DNA of 60,241 nt, taken from assembly GCA_011682695.1 (NCBI GenBank), contig JAACED010000004.1:1-60241 (forward strand). Reading direction: 5' to 3'. The notes beneath the pieces are model-generated. The model had not been told where the DNA came from. It saw nothing but the letters and a program-made list of their open reading frames with translations, and did not search any database. Made by a program: the position numbers and the translations under genes. Within the stretch, counting starts at the first letter, position 1; each line of letters starts with the position of its first letter. This DNA is from Gammaproteobacteria bacterium. Its GTDB lineage: Bacteria > Actinomycetota > Acidimicrobiia > Spongiisociales > UBA4744. Positions 1 through 7,808 of this stretch are shown one piece after another.

Positions 1-39
1 TCGACCGGCAACCTTTGCGGTGTTCTGCCGGCCAGGAAC

Positions 40-95
40 GCCGCTCGCTGCGTTCTCCGCCTCAACGCACCTGCAGGTGCGCCTTCGTTGTGCGG
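40..95 (+). repeat. Dispersed intergenic repeat, module 1 (copy A)
   Basis: This stretch matches intergenic copies at 27752-27886 (same strand) and 24016-24150 (opposite strand). Shared landmarks are a CTCGCTGCG-like start, CCGCCTC-ACGCACC, a short hairpin core, then GGTGCGCCTTCGTTGTGCGG. Here the core is a perfect palindrome, CGCACCTGCAGGTGCG (66-81). The other copies have CGCACCC or CCCACCC and GGGTGCG around a 4-nt loop. Nothing between 1 and 216 looks coding; the short open frames here have no start signals or recognisable protein. Confidence 0.6.
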
Positions 96-111
96 GTCTT
101 GCGATCGATAT

Positions 112-159
112 CGGATCGACCCGACAACTCGACTCGAACGAAAAGGACGGGTCGATCCG
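112..159. other. 12-bp inverted repeat downstream of coaE
   Basis: CGGATCGACCCG (112-123) is the exact reverse complement of CGGGTCGATCCG (148-159), with a 24-nt loop. It lies about 60 nt past the coaE stop on the minus strand, so it could end or stabilise the coaE transcript. No T-run follows it on either strand, so a classical intrinsic terminator is not shown. Confidence 0.4.
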
Positions 160-216
160 TGTCGACGCGACGCCCCTGCCTCGGTATCGACACCCCGAAC
201 GTTACTGGCCAAGGTA

Positions 217-792
217 CTAGTCGCTGAGCCAGGCCCACAGGCGTTCGACCTCACGTTCGAGGTCTTCGAGATCACCACTGTTGTCGACGAGGAAATCGGC
301 AGCCTCCCTCCACTGTCGACGCGATGGCTGTGCGTCCATTCTCCGGCGCGCATCCTCTGCGTCCATGCCCCGTACTTGGAGTCGATGCAGCCTGCGTTCC
401 GTCGGTGCATCGACCACCACCCGTATCCAGCCATCGCCCAGGAAATCGGAGATCAACGGCACTTCAACGACGACGACACGACTACCGCATTCCTCGACGC
501 TCCGGCGAATCCGGGCACGAATGGCGGGGTGAGTCAACGACTCGAGCTGCAGCAGTTTGATCGGATCGGCGAACACTTCGCCGGCGAGCAGACTTCGATC
601 GATCGTACCGTCGACGAGTGTGTCCGGGAAGGCCGCAGCCACATGATCGAACACTTCACCTCCAGGTTCGAGCACCTCGTGTCCAACCTGATCTGCGTCG
701 ATGATGCAGCAACCACGTGCTTGAAGCAGCCTTCCGACCTCGCTCTTGCCGGATCCGATCCCTCCAGCCAGTAACACTTGCTTCCGATCCAT
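217..792 (-). CDS. coaE: Dephospho-CoA kinase
   Basis: CoaE phosphorylates the 3'-hydroxyl of dephospho-CoA with ATP, the last step of coenzyme A synthesis, in the cytosol. The 191-residue protein has the N-terminal P-loop GGIGSGKSEVG (about residues 11-21), the DADQVGHEV segment that follows the core in this family, and a late VSRR-type region (DAEDARRRMDAQPSRRQWREAA). Length is normal for the family. The ATG at 792 lies 8 nt after a TACAGT -10-like hexamer on the minus strand and has no Shine-Dalgarno sequence, so the mRNA is probably leaderless. In many actinobacteria coaE follows rpsA directly; here the two are separated by a 10.7-kb pilus block. Confidence 0.93.
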   Translation of the reverse strand: MDRKQVLLAGGIGSGKSEVGRLLQARGCCIIDADQVGHEVLEPGGEVFDHVAAAFPDTLVDGTIDRSLLAGEVFADPIKLLQLESLTHPAIRARIRRSVEECGSRVVVVEVPLISDFLGDGWIRVVVDAPTERRLHRLQVRGMDAEDARRRMDAQPSRRQWREAADFLVDNSGDLEDLEREVERLWAWLSD

Positions 793-800
793 CGAAGTCG

Positions 801-810
801 ACTGTAGCCT
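801..810. promoter_or_regulatory. Overlapping divergent -10 boxes between coaE and the histidine kinase gene
   Basis: Only 24 bp separate the two divergent starts. On the minus strand TACAGT (806-801) sits 8 nt before the coaE ATG; on the plus strand TAGCCT (805-810) sits 6 nt before the GTG at 817. The two TANNNT hexamers share two base pairs, so RNA polymerase could probably occupy only one at a time. Promoter activity is inferred. Confidence 0.45.
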
Positions 811-816
811 GAAGGC

Positions 817-2319
817 GTGCTCAGTCCGGATCGACGTGAACTCAGGCTTCGACGGGTATTCACCCTTCTCTCATGGCTGACCCTTGCGCTCGGTGTATTC
901 CTCTCATTCTTCGACCAGGGAGCAACCACACCGGTGCTCGTGGCCGCAGTGCTCGGGGGTGCGTACGTCGTCGGCCTACAGACGATCCCGATATCGTTTC
1001 TGTCACGGCAGTGGCTACAAGACCTCGTGACGACCGTCGGCATCCTGTTGACCATGACTGCTTCGGCTCTCACCGGAGGTGGCACGAGCCCGTATCTCCT
1101 CCTCTCATTGATTCCCGTCCTCGTCGCCGCGACCCTTGGCGGACTGAGGCCGGGACTTGCAGCCTCCACACTCGGCATCGCCGCACTGACGATCGTCACC
1201 TTCGCTACCGACTCCTTCGACATCTCGACTGTCCTCGAATGGGTCGCCCTCATCCTCCTCGTCGCAATTACTTCCGCTCAGGCGAGACGCGTCCTCATGG
1301 AATCGAGAACACGGGAACTGCAGCTCACCAAAGCCTCGGCCGAAGCGACAGCTCGCGTCGAGAGGCTGACCCGTGCGAACTCCCTCCTCGCACGTTTCGT
1401 AGAGGAAGCCGATAGCAGGGAGCTCAACCCCGTCACGGTTGGAAACTCTGCCCTCGAGGAACTCGCGGACTCCATTTCCATGGAGGGAGGGCTCATTGCC
1501 CTCGCCGGGAACGACGGACCTGTCGTCGTAGCCCGTGCAGGCAACGAACCACCCGGGTCGACTCGCACAGTAATCCCTCTCTCGGTCGGTGAACATAGCG
1601 TCGGGTTCGCAGCGATCACATCGCAAGACGAACTGACAGAAGACGAGCGGACAGTCGTCCACGATCTCCTGCAACCCGTCGCACTCGCCTTCGGGAACGT
1701 CCTGCTCCTCCAAGACATCGCTCAGCGGGCGGTTCGCGAGGAACGCCAGCGCCTGGCCAGAGACTTGCATGACGAGATCGGACCGTCCCTCGCTTCGCTC
1801 GGACTCGCCGTGGATCTCGCCCTCCTTCGACACCCGGCAGATCCCGACCTTGCCCAGCACTTGCAGGCACTGCGTTCGTCGGTGACCGGCCTTGTCGAGG
1901 ATGTCCGGTCAACGGTGGCGGACCTCCGCATGAGCCCCCAGCCAAGCATCGGTGAGGTCGTCCGGCGTATCGCCGGAGATCTACCCGAGAACTCTCCGGC
2001 GATCGACATACGGCTCGAAGAACGCAGGCCGCCACGACCATCACTCGCACCGGACATCGCCGCCATCGTCGTCGAAGCGCTTCGAAACGCCATCGCTCAT
2101 TCAGGCGCCACTGCGATCATCGTCCATGGCATCTCCGATTTCGACGAAGGCCGCATTACCGTGTTCGACGATGGAACCGGATTCGATCGCGACGAGGTGC
2201 CGAATGAGAGATTCGGTCTCGTCGGAATGGAAGAACGAGCAGAGCGGATAGGAGCCTCCCTGAGCATCTTGACCAACAATCGGGGCACGACTGTCACGAT
2301 CGCGTGGGGCCCTGAATGA
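817..2319 (+). CDS. Membrane sensor histidine kinase, NarL/DesK type
   Basis: Predicted to autophosphorylate on His and pass the phosphate to the regulator encoded next. The 500-residue protein has about five or six hydrophobic segments in residues 14-155, a coiled linker, a GAF-like region (about 190-295), the HisKA_3 dimerisation box REERQRLARDLHDEIG with His318, and a HATPase_c domain with an N box (EALRNAIAHSG) and G boxes (DDGTGFD, GLVGMEERAERIG). The GTG start follows a TAGCCT hexamer by 6 nt and has no SD. The stop overlaps the next start by 4 nt (ATGA), so the two genes are translationally coupled. The signal sensed is unknown. Pilin genes just downstream make pilus control a reasonable but unproven idea. 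Confidence 0.9.
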   Translation: MLSPDRRELRLRRVFTLLSWLTLALGVFLSFFDQGATTPVLVAAVLGGAYVVGLQTIPISFLSRQWLQDLVTTVGILLTMTASALTGGGTSPYLLLSLIPVLVAATLGGLRPGLAASTLGIAALTIVTFATDSFDISTVLEWVALILLVAITSAQARRVLMESRTRELQLTKASAEATARVERLTRANSLLARFVEEADSRELNPVTVGNSALEELADSISMEGGLIALAGNDGPVVVARAGNEPPGSTRTVIPLSVGEHSVGFAAITSQDELTEDERTVVHDLLQPVALAFGNVLLLQDIAQRAVREERQRLARDLHDEIGPSLASLGLAVDLALLRHPADPDLAQHLQALRSSVTGLVEDVRSTVADLRMSPQPSIGEVVRRIAGDLPENSPAIDIRLEERRPPRPSLAPDIAAIVVEALRNAIAHSGATAIIVHGISDFDEGRITVFDDGTGFDRDEVPNERFGLVGMEERAERIGASLSILTNNRGTTVTIAWGPE

Positions 2320-2948
2320 TCAACGTCGCCATTGCAGATGACCATCGACTCTTTGCAGATGGACTCGCCGAAGCTCTTGGAGGCCTCCCTGACATCAACG
2401 CGGTCGGAGTCGCATACGACGGCGCCCAGCTGATGGCCGTGCTCGACCAACAACCCGCCGATGTCGCCATCGTCGACCTGGAAATGCCGATCCTCGATGG
2501 AATCCAGGTTCTGGCCGCCCTCGGTTCGCGAGTACCCGCGATCGTCGTCACCATGCACGCCGACGCCCAACATCGCGCACGCGCCGTTGCGGCGGGAGCG
2601 GCAGCTTTCCTGTCGAAGTCCACACCCTTGCCGCAACTCGCCGCGGCGATCAGAGCCGTGGCGGCAGGTCACCGCTTCGCCCATGTCACCACTCTGCGTG
2701 ACATTTTGGAGCCATTCGACAAACCAGTGCTCGATCCGGGAGCCATGCTGCTGACCAGCCGCGAGCGTGAGGTTCTTGCCCTTCTCGGCCGAGGCGTCAC
2801 AGCAACCGAAGAGCTTGCAGATCGCCTGTTTATCTCGAAGAAAACAGTGAAGAACCACCTCGCTTCGATCTTCGAAAAGCTCGATGTCAGCGATCGTGCC
2901 CAGGCCGCGGTCGAAGCCATCCGCCTCGGTATCGCTCCTCGACGCTAA
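2316..2948 (+). CDS. Response regulator, NarL/LuxR family
   Basis: Cytosolic DNA-binding regulator and partner of the kinase encoded just upstream (4-nt ATGA overlap). The 210-residue protein has an N-terminal receiver with acidic pocket D8-D9, phospho-acceptor D54 (AIVDLEMP), T79 and K101. A C-terminal LuxR-type helix-turn-helix begins near residue 146 (LTSREREVLALLGRG, then ISKKTVKNHLASIFEKL). Both domains look intact. The closest downstream target is the flp pilin gene 85 nt away. Regulation of pili is an inference from position; the general class is certain. Confidence 0.93.
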   Translation: MINVAIADDHRLFADGLAEALGGLPDINAVGVAYDGAQLMAVLDQQPADVAIVDLEMPILDGIQVLAALGSRVPAIVVTMHADAQHRARAVAAGAAAFLSKSTPLPQLAAAIRAVAAGHRFAHVTTLRDILEPFDKPVLDPGAMLLTSREREVLALLGRGVTATEELADRLFISKKTVKNHLASIFEKLDVSDRAQAAVEAIRLGIAPRR

Positions 2949-3033
2949 CTCGAATAGGTCCACCGACCCATGGAGCTTTCACCACCCTGTGTGCTATCGT
3001 TCCTCTGCCAGCAGCCTCTAGGAGGGAATACCT

Positions 3034-3222
3034 ATGTTGACACTGTGGATCGCATCCCAACACCACTGGACCACATTCAAGAACGATCGGGGAGCGAGCA
3101 TGGTCGAATACGCGCTCCTGGTAGTGCTGATCGCTATCGTCGCCCTGGTCGCCGTCAAGTTTGCAGGGTCGCAGGTCTCCAAGACCTTCAGCGACATCGG
3201 AAGCGGACTCGGAAACGCCTAG
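3034..3222 (+). CDS. flp: Flp-type major pilin
   Basis: Type IVb pilin subunit of the Tad system. The 62-residue precursor has an N-terminal leader ending DRG, then ASMVEY and one hydrophobic segment (LLVVLIAIVALVAVKFAG). Glu at +5 and Tyr at +6 after the Gly fit prepilin peptidase cleavage between G and A. A strong SD (TAGGAGGG, 3017-3024) precedes the ATG, and a possible -10 box TATCGT lies at 2995-3000. An intrinsic terminator follows immediately, as expected for a highly expressed single-gene transcript. The gene is convergent with the Tad operon. No prepilin peptidase is present in this window. Confidence 0.92.
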   Translation: MLTLWIASQHHWTTFKNDRGASMVEYALLVVLIAIVALVAVKFAGSQVSKTFSDIGSGLGNA

Positions 3223-3240
3223 ACAGACTCCCAGGCTTAC

Positions 3241-3268
3241 GGGCGGGTCCCTTGCGACCCGCCCTTTT
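3241..3268 (+). terminator. Rho-independent terminator after flp
   Basis: GGGCGGGT (3241-3248) pairs perfectly with ACCCGCCC (3257-3264) around an 8-nt loop, followed by TTTT (3265-3268). It starts 18 nt after the flp stop and separates this pilin from the second one. Confidence 0.85.
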
Positions 3269-3376
3269 GCATCTCGGACCCACACGGGTCGGGCGCTTTT
3301 GGGCCTCCCGACCCATGGAGCGGCATCACTCTCCGTGATACCGTCGCAGTACGTCAATTCGACGATGGAGCGAACC

Positions 3377-3529
3377 ATGCGCTGGAACCCCCAAGAAGAC
3401 CTAGGTGCCGGGCTCGTAGAGTGGGGACTCCTCGTCCTCCTCGTCGCCATAGTCGCACTGATCGCCGTGAAATACACGGGGGCACAGAACTCACAGATGT
3501 GGAGCGATATCGCCAGTTCGCTCTCCTAG
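3377..3529 (+). CDS. Second, divergent Flp-like pilin
   Basis: This 50-residue protein resembles the upstream pilin: a short leader ending DLG, AGLVEW at the cleavage site, then a hydrophobic helix (LLVLLVAIVALIAVKYTG) and a short polar tail (SDIASS, like SDIGSG in the first pilin). The usual Tyr after Glu is Trp. I chose ATG 3377 because GGAG (3367-3370) lies 6 nt upstream; ATG 3365 in the same frame would add MERT. It lies beyond the flp terminator, so it needs its own promoter or read-through. It may be a minor or alternative pilin. Confidence 0.75.
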   Translation: MRWNPQEDLGAGLVEWGLLVLLVAIVALIAVKYTGAQNSQMWSDIASSLS

Positions 3530-3579
3530 ACCCGCTCCTCGTCCCCCACCCGGTTTTGACCGACCAGCTTGCGCGCCCT

Positions 3580-4950
3580 TCAGGACCTCACCCAGAGTGC
3601 CCATGTGGAATCTTCATAACGGACGTTCCACCGGGCATCGTCAAGTGCACGGGCAATCCCTGAGTCGCGACGCACCAATGCCTGGTCAATTCCATGCCGT
3701 TCGAACACGTTCCTCCACACGGGATCTCCGTTGTTGGCATGCACGAACTCTCTCATGAATTCGGCTCCGTACAACTCGGCCCGGTCATCGATGAAGACTT
3801 CCCGCTCCGGCCAGTACGCATAGATCAGGAATCCGCCGGTTGTGTCGTCGCTCCACACTCGACCCTCGGTGAGATAGCGCGCCGCATGGATCGGGAATGC
3901 GGCCGAATCGATCCTCCACCGCACGCCGGCACATACTGCCAACGGTGCCATCAGAATGACGACCGCGATCAGAGCGTTCACGACAGCCTCCGGCCGACGA
4001 GGCAGAGGACGGGCAAGATCCGTTCGTGCCGATGGCATCCACACTATCCACGGTGCGAGAACGATTGCCGCAGGAAACAAGCTCCTCCCTGATGTCAGGC
4101 CGAAGAGAAGGAACGGCACAATGAGCCAGAGTCTCCTGGTCTCGACCGCTCCTTTCGCCGTGGCCACCAACAAGGCAGCGATCGCCAGGGCATAGGGAAG
4201 ATACGGTACGGAAAGAATGTCCGGTACCGCCCATTCCGTAATGAGCCGAAGCGCGTCGCGATTTCGAACGAACGCCAACAGAATCTCCCACACCCCCACC
4301 CCATGGGCCGTAACGCTCACCGTGATCAATGAGGCGATCAACGTTCTCATGACTGGTTTTAGTGATCGGCGCGACGCAAACGCCTCCAGCCCCAGGTACC
4401 CGATGCCAAGTACCCAGGAACCATGCACGGAAGCCCACACCCAGAGAACCAGCGGCACCGCCCACGTGATGCCATGATCCACCATCACCACCAGCAAGGC
4501 CAGAAACAGAAACGACATGAGGACCGGCCTTGGAACCTGGAACGCCAGCCCCAGCCACGTGAACAACACCATCACGATGCCCGTAACGAGGAGATTCCCT
4601 GCGCGGCGATGCACTGACAATCCGATCAAGAGGAACGTCAGCGTGCCCACGACAACCAGCATCACCGGGACCCAGCCCAGCCCGTTCGTCCAGCGTTCCA
4701 GCAACCCGTAGCCGAGTTCGAGCAGCCATGACTGTGTCCTCCAGGGAGCACCCTGCAAGGTGAACGAAAACGGGTCGGTCCGCAGCACATGTCCCAGATC
4801 GAGTTGCAGGGTCCCGGCGCGAACATGCCACAGGAAGGAATTGTCTCGAATCGGCGAGGTCGCTCCAATGACGAGACCGACCCAAGGGATGAGCAGGATG
4901 AGGTGTCCGGGAGTCAGTCGTCTCCACCAGGGGACCGGCACCGAGGCCAT
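3580..4950 (-). CDS. Polytopic membrane protein, GT-C glycosyltransferase-like, last gene of the Tad operon
   Basis: The 456-residue protein has about ten hydrophobic segments, a loop after the first segment (RDNSFLWHVRAGTLQLD), and a soluble C-terminal part with WSDDTTGGFLIYAYWPEREVFIDDRAELYG. That layout resembles large bacterial membrane proteins loosely related to GT-C glycosyltransferases, but I do not recognise a named family and catalytic residues are not clear. Its ATG overlaps the tadC stop by one nucleotide (TAATG), so it is co-translated with the pilus machinery. Pilin or surface modification is possible but is inferred only from context. Confidence 0.75.
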   Translation of the reverse strand: MASVPVPWWRRLTPGHLILLIPWVGLVIGATSPIRDNSFLWHVRAGTLQLDLGHVLRTDPFSFTLQGAPWRTQSWLLELGYGLLERWTNGLGWVPVMLVVVGTLTFLLIGLSVHRRAGNLLVTGIVMVLFTWLGLAFQVPRPVLMSFLFLALLVVMVDHGITWAVPLVLWVWASVHGSWVLGIGYLGLEAFASRRSLKPVMRTLIASLITVSVTAHGVGVWEILLAFVRNRDALRLITEWAVPDILSVPYLPYALAIAALLVATAKGAVETRRLWLIVPFLLFGLTSGRSLFPAAIVLAPWIVWMPSARTDLARPLPRRPEAVVNALIAVVILMAPLAVCAGVRWRIDSAAFPIHAARYLTEGRVWSDDTTGGFLIYAYWPEREVFIDDRAELYGAEFMREFVHANNGDPVWRNVFERHGIDQALVRRDSGIARALDDARWNVRYEDSTWALWVRS

Positions 4951-5867
4951 TACAGTCCGGTGAACGTCTCGTAGATCGAGATCGCCGCAGGCCCGAGCAG
5001 CACGATGAATAGCGCCGGGAAGATACAGAACACGAGTGGAAATACCAGCTTCACGGGAGCGGCGAATGCCTTCTCTTGCGCACGCTGACGACGCTTGACC
5101 CGCATCTCGTCGGCCTGCACGCGGAGTACTTGGGCGATAGAGACACCGAACGCTTCGGCCTGCATCATGGCCAGAAGGAACGACCGCAGTTCATCGACGT
5201 CGGTACGGTCCGACAGGTGTCGCATCGCGTCCCTGCGACTCACACCGACACGCGTCTCCTGCAACATGCGGAAGAACTCTTCGGAAAGAGGACCGGGGAC
5301 TGTCCCGACAACCCTTGCAAGAGCCGAATCGAAACCAAGACCGGCTTCGACACTGATCACCAGCAGGTCAAGCACGTCGGGGAGGGTCTTCTGCATGGCC
5401 TTGCGTCGCTCGTCGATCCTGCGGGTAAGCCGGACATCCGGACCGAAAAAGCCGAGGATTCCGAGGAGGATGAACGCAACCAGCGCCGTTTGGGCATCCA
5501 TCCCCGGTCTCACCAGGAAGAACACCATGGCAGCGACTGTCACGGAGATGACCTTGACAACCGCCCACGCGTTGGCATCCAGATTGCCCGGGCTACCTGC
5601 GAGCACGATACGATGCTGTGTCTTCTCCATCCAGCCTACGGGAGTGAACCGAGCAAACCACTTGCCGAGCTTCATGAAGATGGGGGCTGCCACACGCTCT
5701 GCGAGTGACTTCTTGAGTGTCTCCTCTCGCATGAATTCCGCGGACCCATACGCGGCAAGCCGCTCGGTCGCTGCCTTGCGGGCCTTGATGATCCCGAAGC
5801 CGACCCAAGTGATCAGGCCGGAGATGGCCACGAACACCGAAACAACCGAGAAGAGTTTCCAGTCCAT
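4950..5867 (-). CDS. tadC: Tad pilus inner-membrane platform protein TadC
   Basis: TadC and TadB form the inner-membrane platform on which the Tad ATPase acts to assemble Flp pili. The 305-residue protein starts with a membrane segment (residues 4-25), has two mid-protein segments, and contains the T2SS-F domain: LPDVLDLLVISVEAGLGFDSAL, VGVSRRDAMRHLSDRTDV and EAFGVSIAQVLRVQADEMR, ending in a hydrophobic helix (KLVFPLVFCIFPALFIVLL). Length and order are normal for TadC. It starts directly after the stop of the vWA-TadB gene, with no intergenic base. Confidence 0.92.
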   Translation of the reverse strand: MDWKLFSVVSVFVAISGLITWVGFGIIKARKAATERLAAYGSAEFMREETLKKSLAERVAAPIFMKLGKWFARFTPVGWMEKTQHRIVLAGSPGNLDANAWAVVKVISVTVAAMVFFLVRPGMDAQTALVAFILLGILGFFGPDVRLTRRIDERRKAMQKTLPDVLDLLVISVEAGLGFDSALARVVGTVPGPLSEEFFRMLQETRVGVSRRDAMRHLSDRTDVDELRSFLLAMMQAEAFGVSIAQVLRVQADEMRVKRRQRAQEKAFAAPVKLVFPLVFCIFPALFIVLLGPAAISIYETFTGL

Positions 5868-7808
5868 CTATACCTCGATGTCCACGATCTTCTTCAGCCA
5901 GTACACACCGATCCCCATGAGGACCATGCCTACCACGATCGCAATGATGCCCGGGACTCTCGTCAGAAGTGGATTCAGGTAGTCCCGGTTCGTGGCAAAC
6001 AGAAATGCAAACAGGACGAATGGCAGAGCTCCCAACACAATTGCAGAGATCCTTCCTTCAGCGGTCAGTGCCTTGATCTCTCCTCGAAGCCGGTTGCGCT
6101 GTCGCATCGTATCCGCCACCGTCTGAAGCACCTCAGCGAGATTGCCACCTACTTCGCGCTGGATTTCGATCGCCATGACTGCCCAGCCGAAGTCCTCCGA
6201 CTGCATCCGTTCCGCGATCCCCCGCATGCTGTCCACCACTCCAAGACCGAGTCTCGACTCGGCCATTGCTCTGCCGAATTCACGCGAAGTCGGTTCCTGA
6301 GCTTCACTCGCCACGGCCTCGACGGCTTGCAGCAGCGAATACCCGGCTCGAAGCGATGTTGAGAGCAGGATCAGTGTGTCGGGCAGTTGATTCTCGAAGA
6401 TCCGCTTCTCGCGCCCGCCACCAAACTGGATCAGCGCCATGACGATCACGATCGCGAAGAGGAAGGCACCGCCACCCCAGGTCACACTCCGGCTATAGGC
6501 GCCGACAATTGCGCCAACCAGCAGACTCAAACCCAACGCTGCTGCGATTGCCTCACCTCCGCGCAGCGGGACATTCGCCTGTTCCAGAGCGGCGTTCACG
6601 CCGCTGAGAAGACCCCGTCGGCGTACTGCCTCTTCCGCGCTTCGTGAGAACACACCGAAGATCCGTCCGAGGACTCCCTTCTTGCGTTCCTCACCTCCCT
6701 CGGACGCGCCGTAGGAGCGCAGCCGGTTACGCAACGCCGAGGCGCTGTCCTCCTCTCGAGGTCCGGCAAGGATGAAGATGAAGAGGACAAGTCCGAGTCC
6801 GACCGCGCCCGGACCGATCCACGCGAGCGTTGAGAGGGGAAGAGGCGACTCGCCTGAAGGTGAGTACGGTGGCGGCTGGGTGAAAGCGACCGAGACCGTC
6901 GTCGTGGTTGTCGGAATGTGCTTGATGAAGCCCGGCACATCCACACTGGTCGACGCGGTGATCCCCTGATAGGCGACACCGATGGCCAGCGGACCCGCCT
7001 GATCCTGCGTTGCCGTGAATCGGACGACGACTTTGTTGTCGAGTTCGCGCTTGATCTGATCGTAGAGGCTCGTCAGTGCGGCTGGATCTGGCGTCGAGAG
7101 AAACAAGCCGCCTGAGGAATCGGCGATGGCCTGGATGTCCGTCGGATTGAACTCAGGTGACTCGAGAGCAACACCGAACACACGAACCGATTCGGTCGCG
7201 GCGATCGCGTCGTCGAGAGTGGCAACGCTGACAGTGTCGGCGCCGTCGGTCAACACGATCATGTTCGGCTCCAGCCGAGCGGCATCACCGGTGAACAGCG
7301 ACGCCCCACGCACCACGGCGTCGTAAAAGGCGGTTTCTCCCCCGGCCTGGATCGACTGCACCCTGCCGGTCAGCGCCGTCTTGGAACTGGTAAACCCTGA
7401 GAGCACCTGCACGTCGTCTGCAAACACGAGCAGCGCGATGAAGTCCTGGTCCCGCTTCTGCTCGATGAACGACAACGCCGCCTGCTTGGCGGCGTCGATC
7501 GGCTCGCCTTGCATCGACCCGGATCCGTCGATCGCGAGGACGATCCCCACGGGGACTACGGACTCGCCGATCATTTCGACCTCGAGGTCTTGGACCGGTA
7601 CTCCGTTCTCGGTGACCGACAGTTGGGCCGGGTTCAGTTGTGTCTGAAGATTCCGAAGCTCGACAACGGCCTGGACTCGCGGGTACCTGGTGATCGTGAC
7701 GTCCGAAATCTCGATTGTCGAGCCGCCGGTCTGAGCGACCGCGGCCATCCCTCCCCCGAACAACAGAACGAAGGCAAGGAGACTTGGGAGCGCAACTCGT
7801 AGTCTCAC
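5868..7808 (-). CDS. tadB: von Willebrand factor A domain fused to TadB platform protein
   Basis: The N-terminal half is a secreted vWA domain and the C-terminal half a TadB-type T2SS-F domain. In order: signal peptide (1-26, MAAVAQ end), short beta region, vWA domain (about 86-260) with complete MIDAS residues D94-G-S96-G-S98, T159 and D188, a Thr/Pro-rich linker (299-325), a membrane helix (about 328-349), and a cytoplasmic TadB region with further helices and SEDFGWAVMAIEIQREVGGNLAEVL. At 646 residues it is about twice a normal TadB. No frameshift or internal stop separates the halves. It overlaps cpaF by 4 nt and abuts tadC. The vWA part should sit outside the membrane and bind a metal-dependent ligand, perhaps pilin or a surface. 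Confidence 0.88.
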   Translation of the reverse strand: MRLRVALPSLLAFVLLFGGGMAAVAQTGGSTIEISDVTITRYPRVQAVVELRNLQTQLNPAQLSVTENGVPVQDLEVEMIGESVVPVGIVLAIDGSGSMQGEPIDAAKQAALSFIEQKRDQDFIALLVFADDVQVLSGFTSSKTALTGRVQSIQAGGETAFYDAVVRGASLFTGDAARLEPNMIVLTDGADTVSVATLDDAIAATESVRVFGVALESPEFNPTDIQAIADSSGGLFLSTPDPAALTSLYDQIKRELDNKVVVRFTATQDQAGPLAIGVAYQGITASTSVDVPGFIKHIPTTTTTVSVAFTQPPPYSPSGESPLPLSTLAWIGPGAVGLGLVLFIFILAGPREEDSASALRNRLRSYGASEGGEERKKGVLGRIFGVFSRSAEEAVRRRGLLSGVNAALEQANVPLRGGEAIAAALGLSLLVGAIVGAYSRSVTWGGGAFLFAIVIVMALIQFGGGREKRIFENQLPDTLILLSTSLRAGYSLLQAVEAVASEAQEPTSREFGRAMAESRLGLGVVDSMRGIAERMQSEDFGWAVMAIEIQREVGGNLAEVLQTVADTMRQRNRLRGEIKALTAEGRISAIVLGALPFVLFAFLFATNRDYLNPLLTRVPGIIAIVVGMVLMGIGVYWLKKIVDIEV

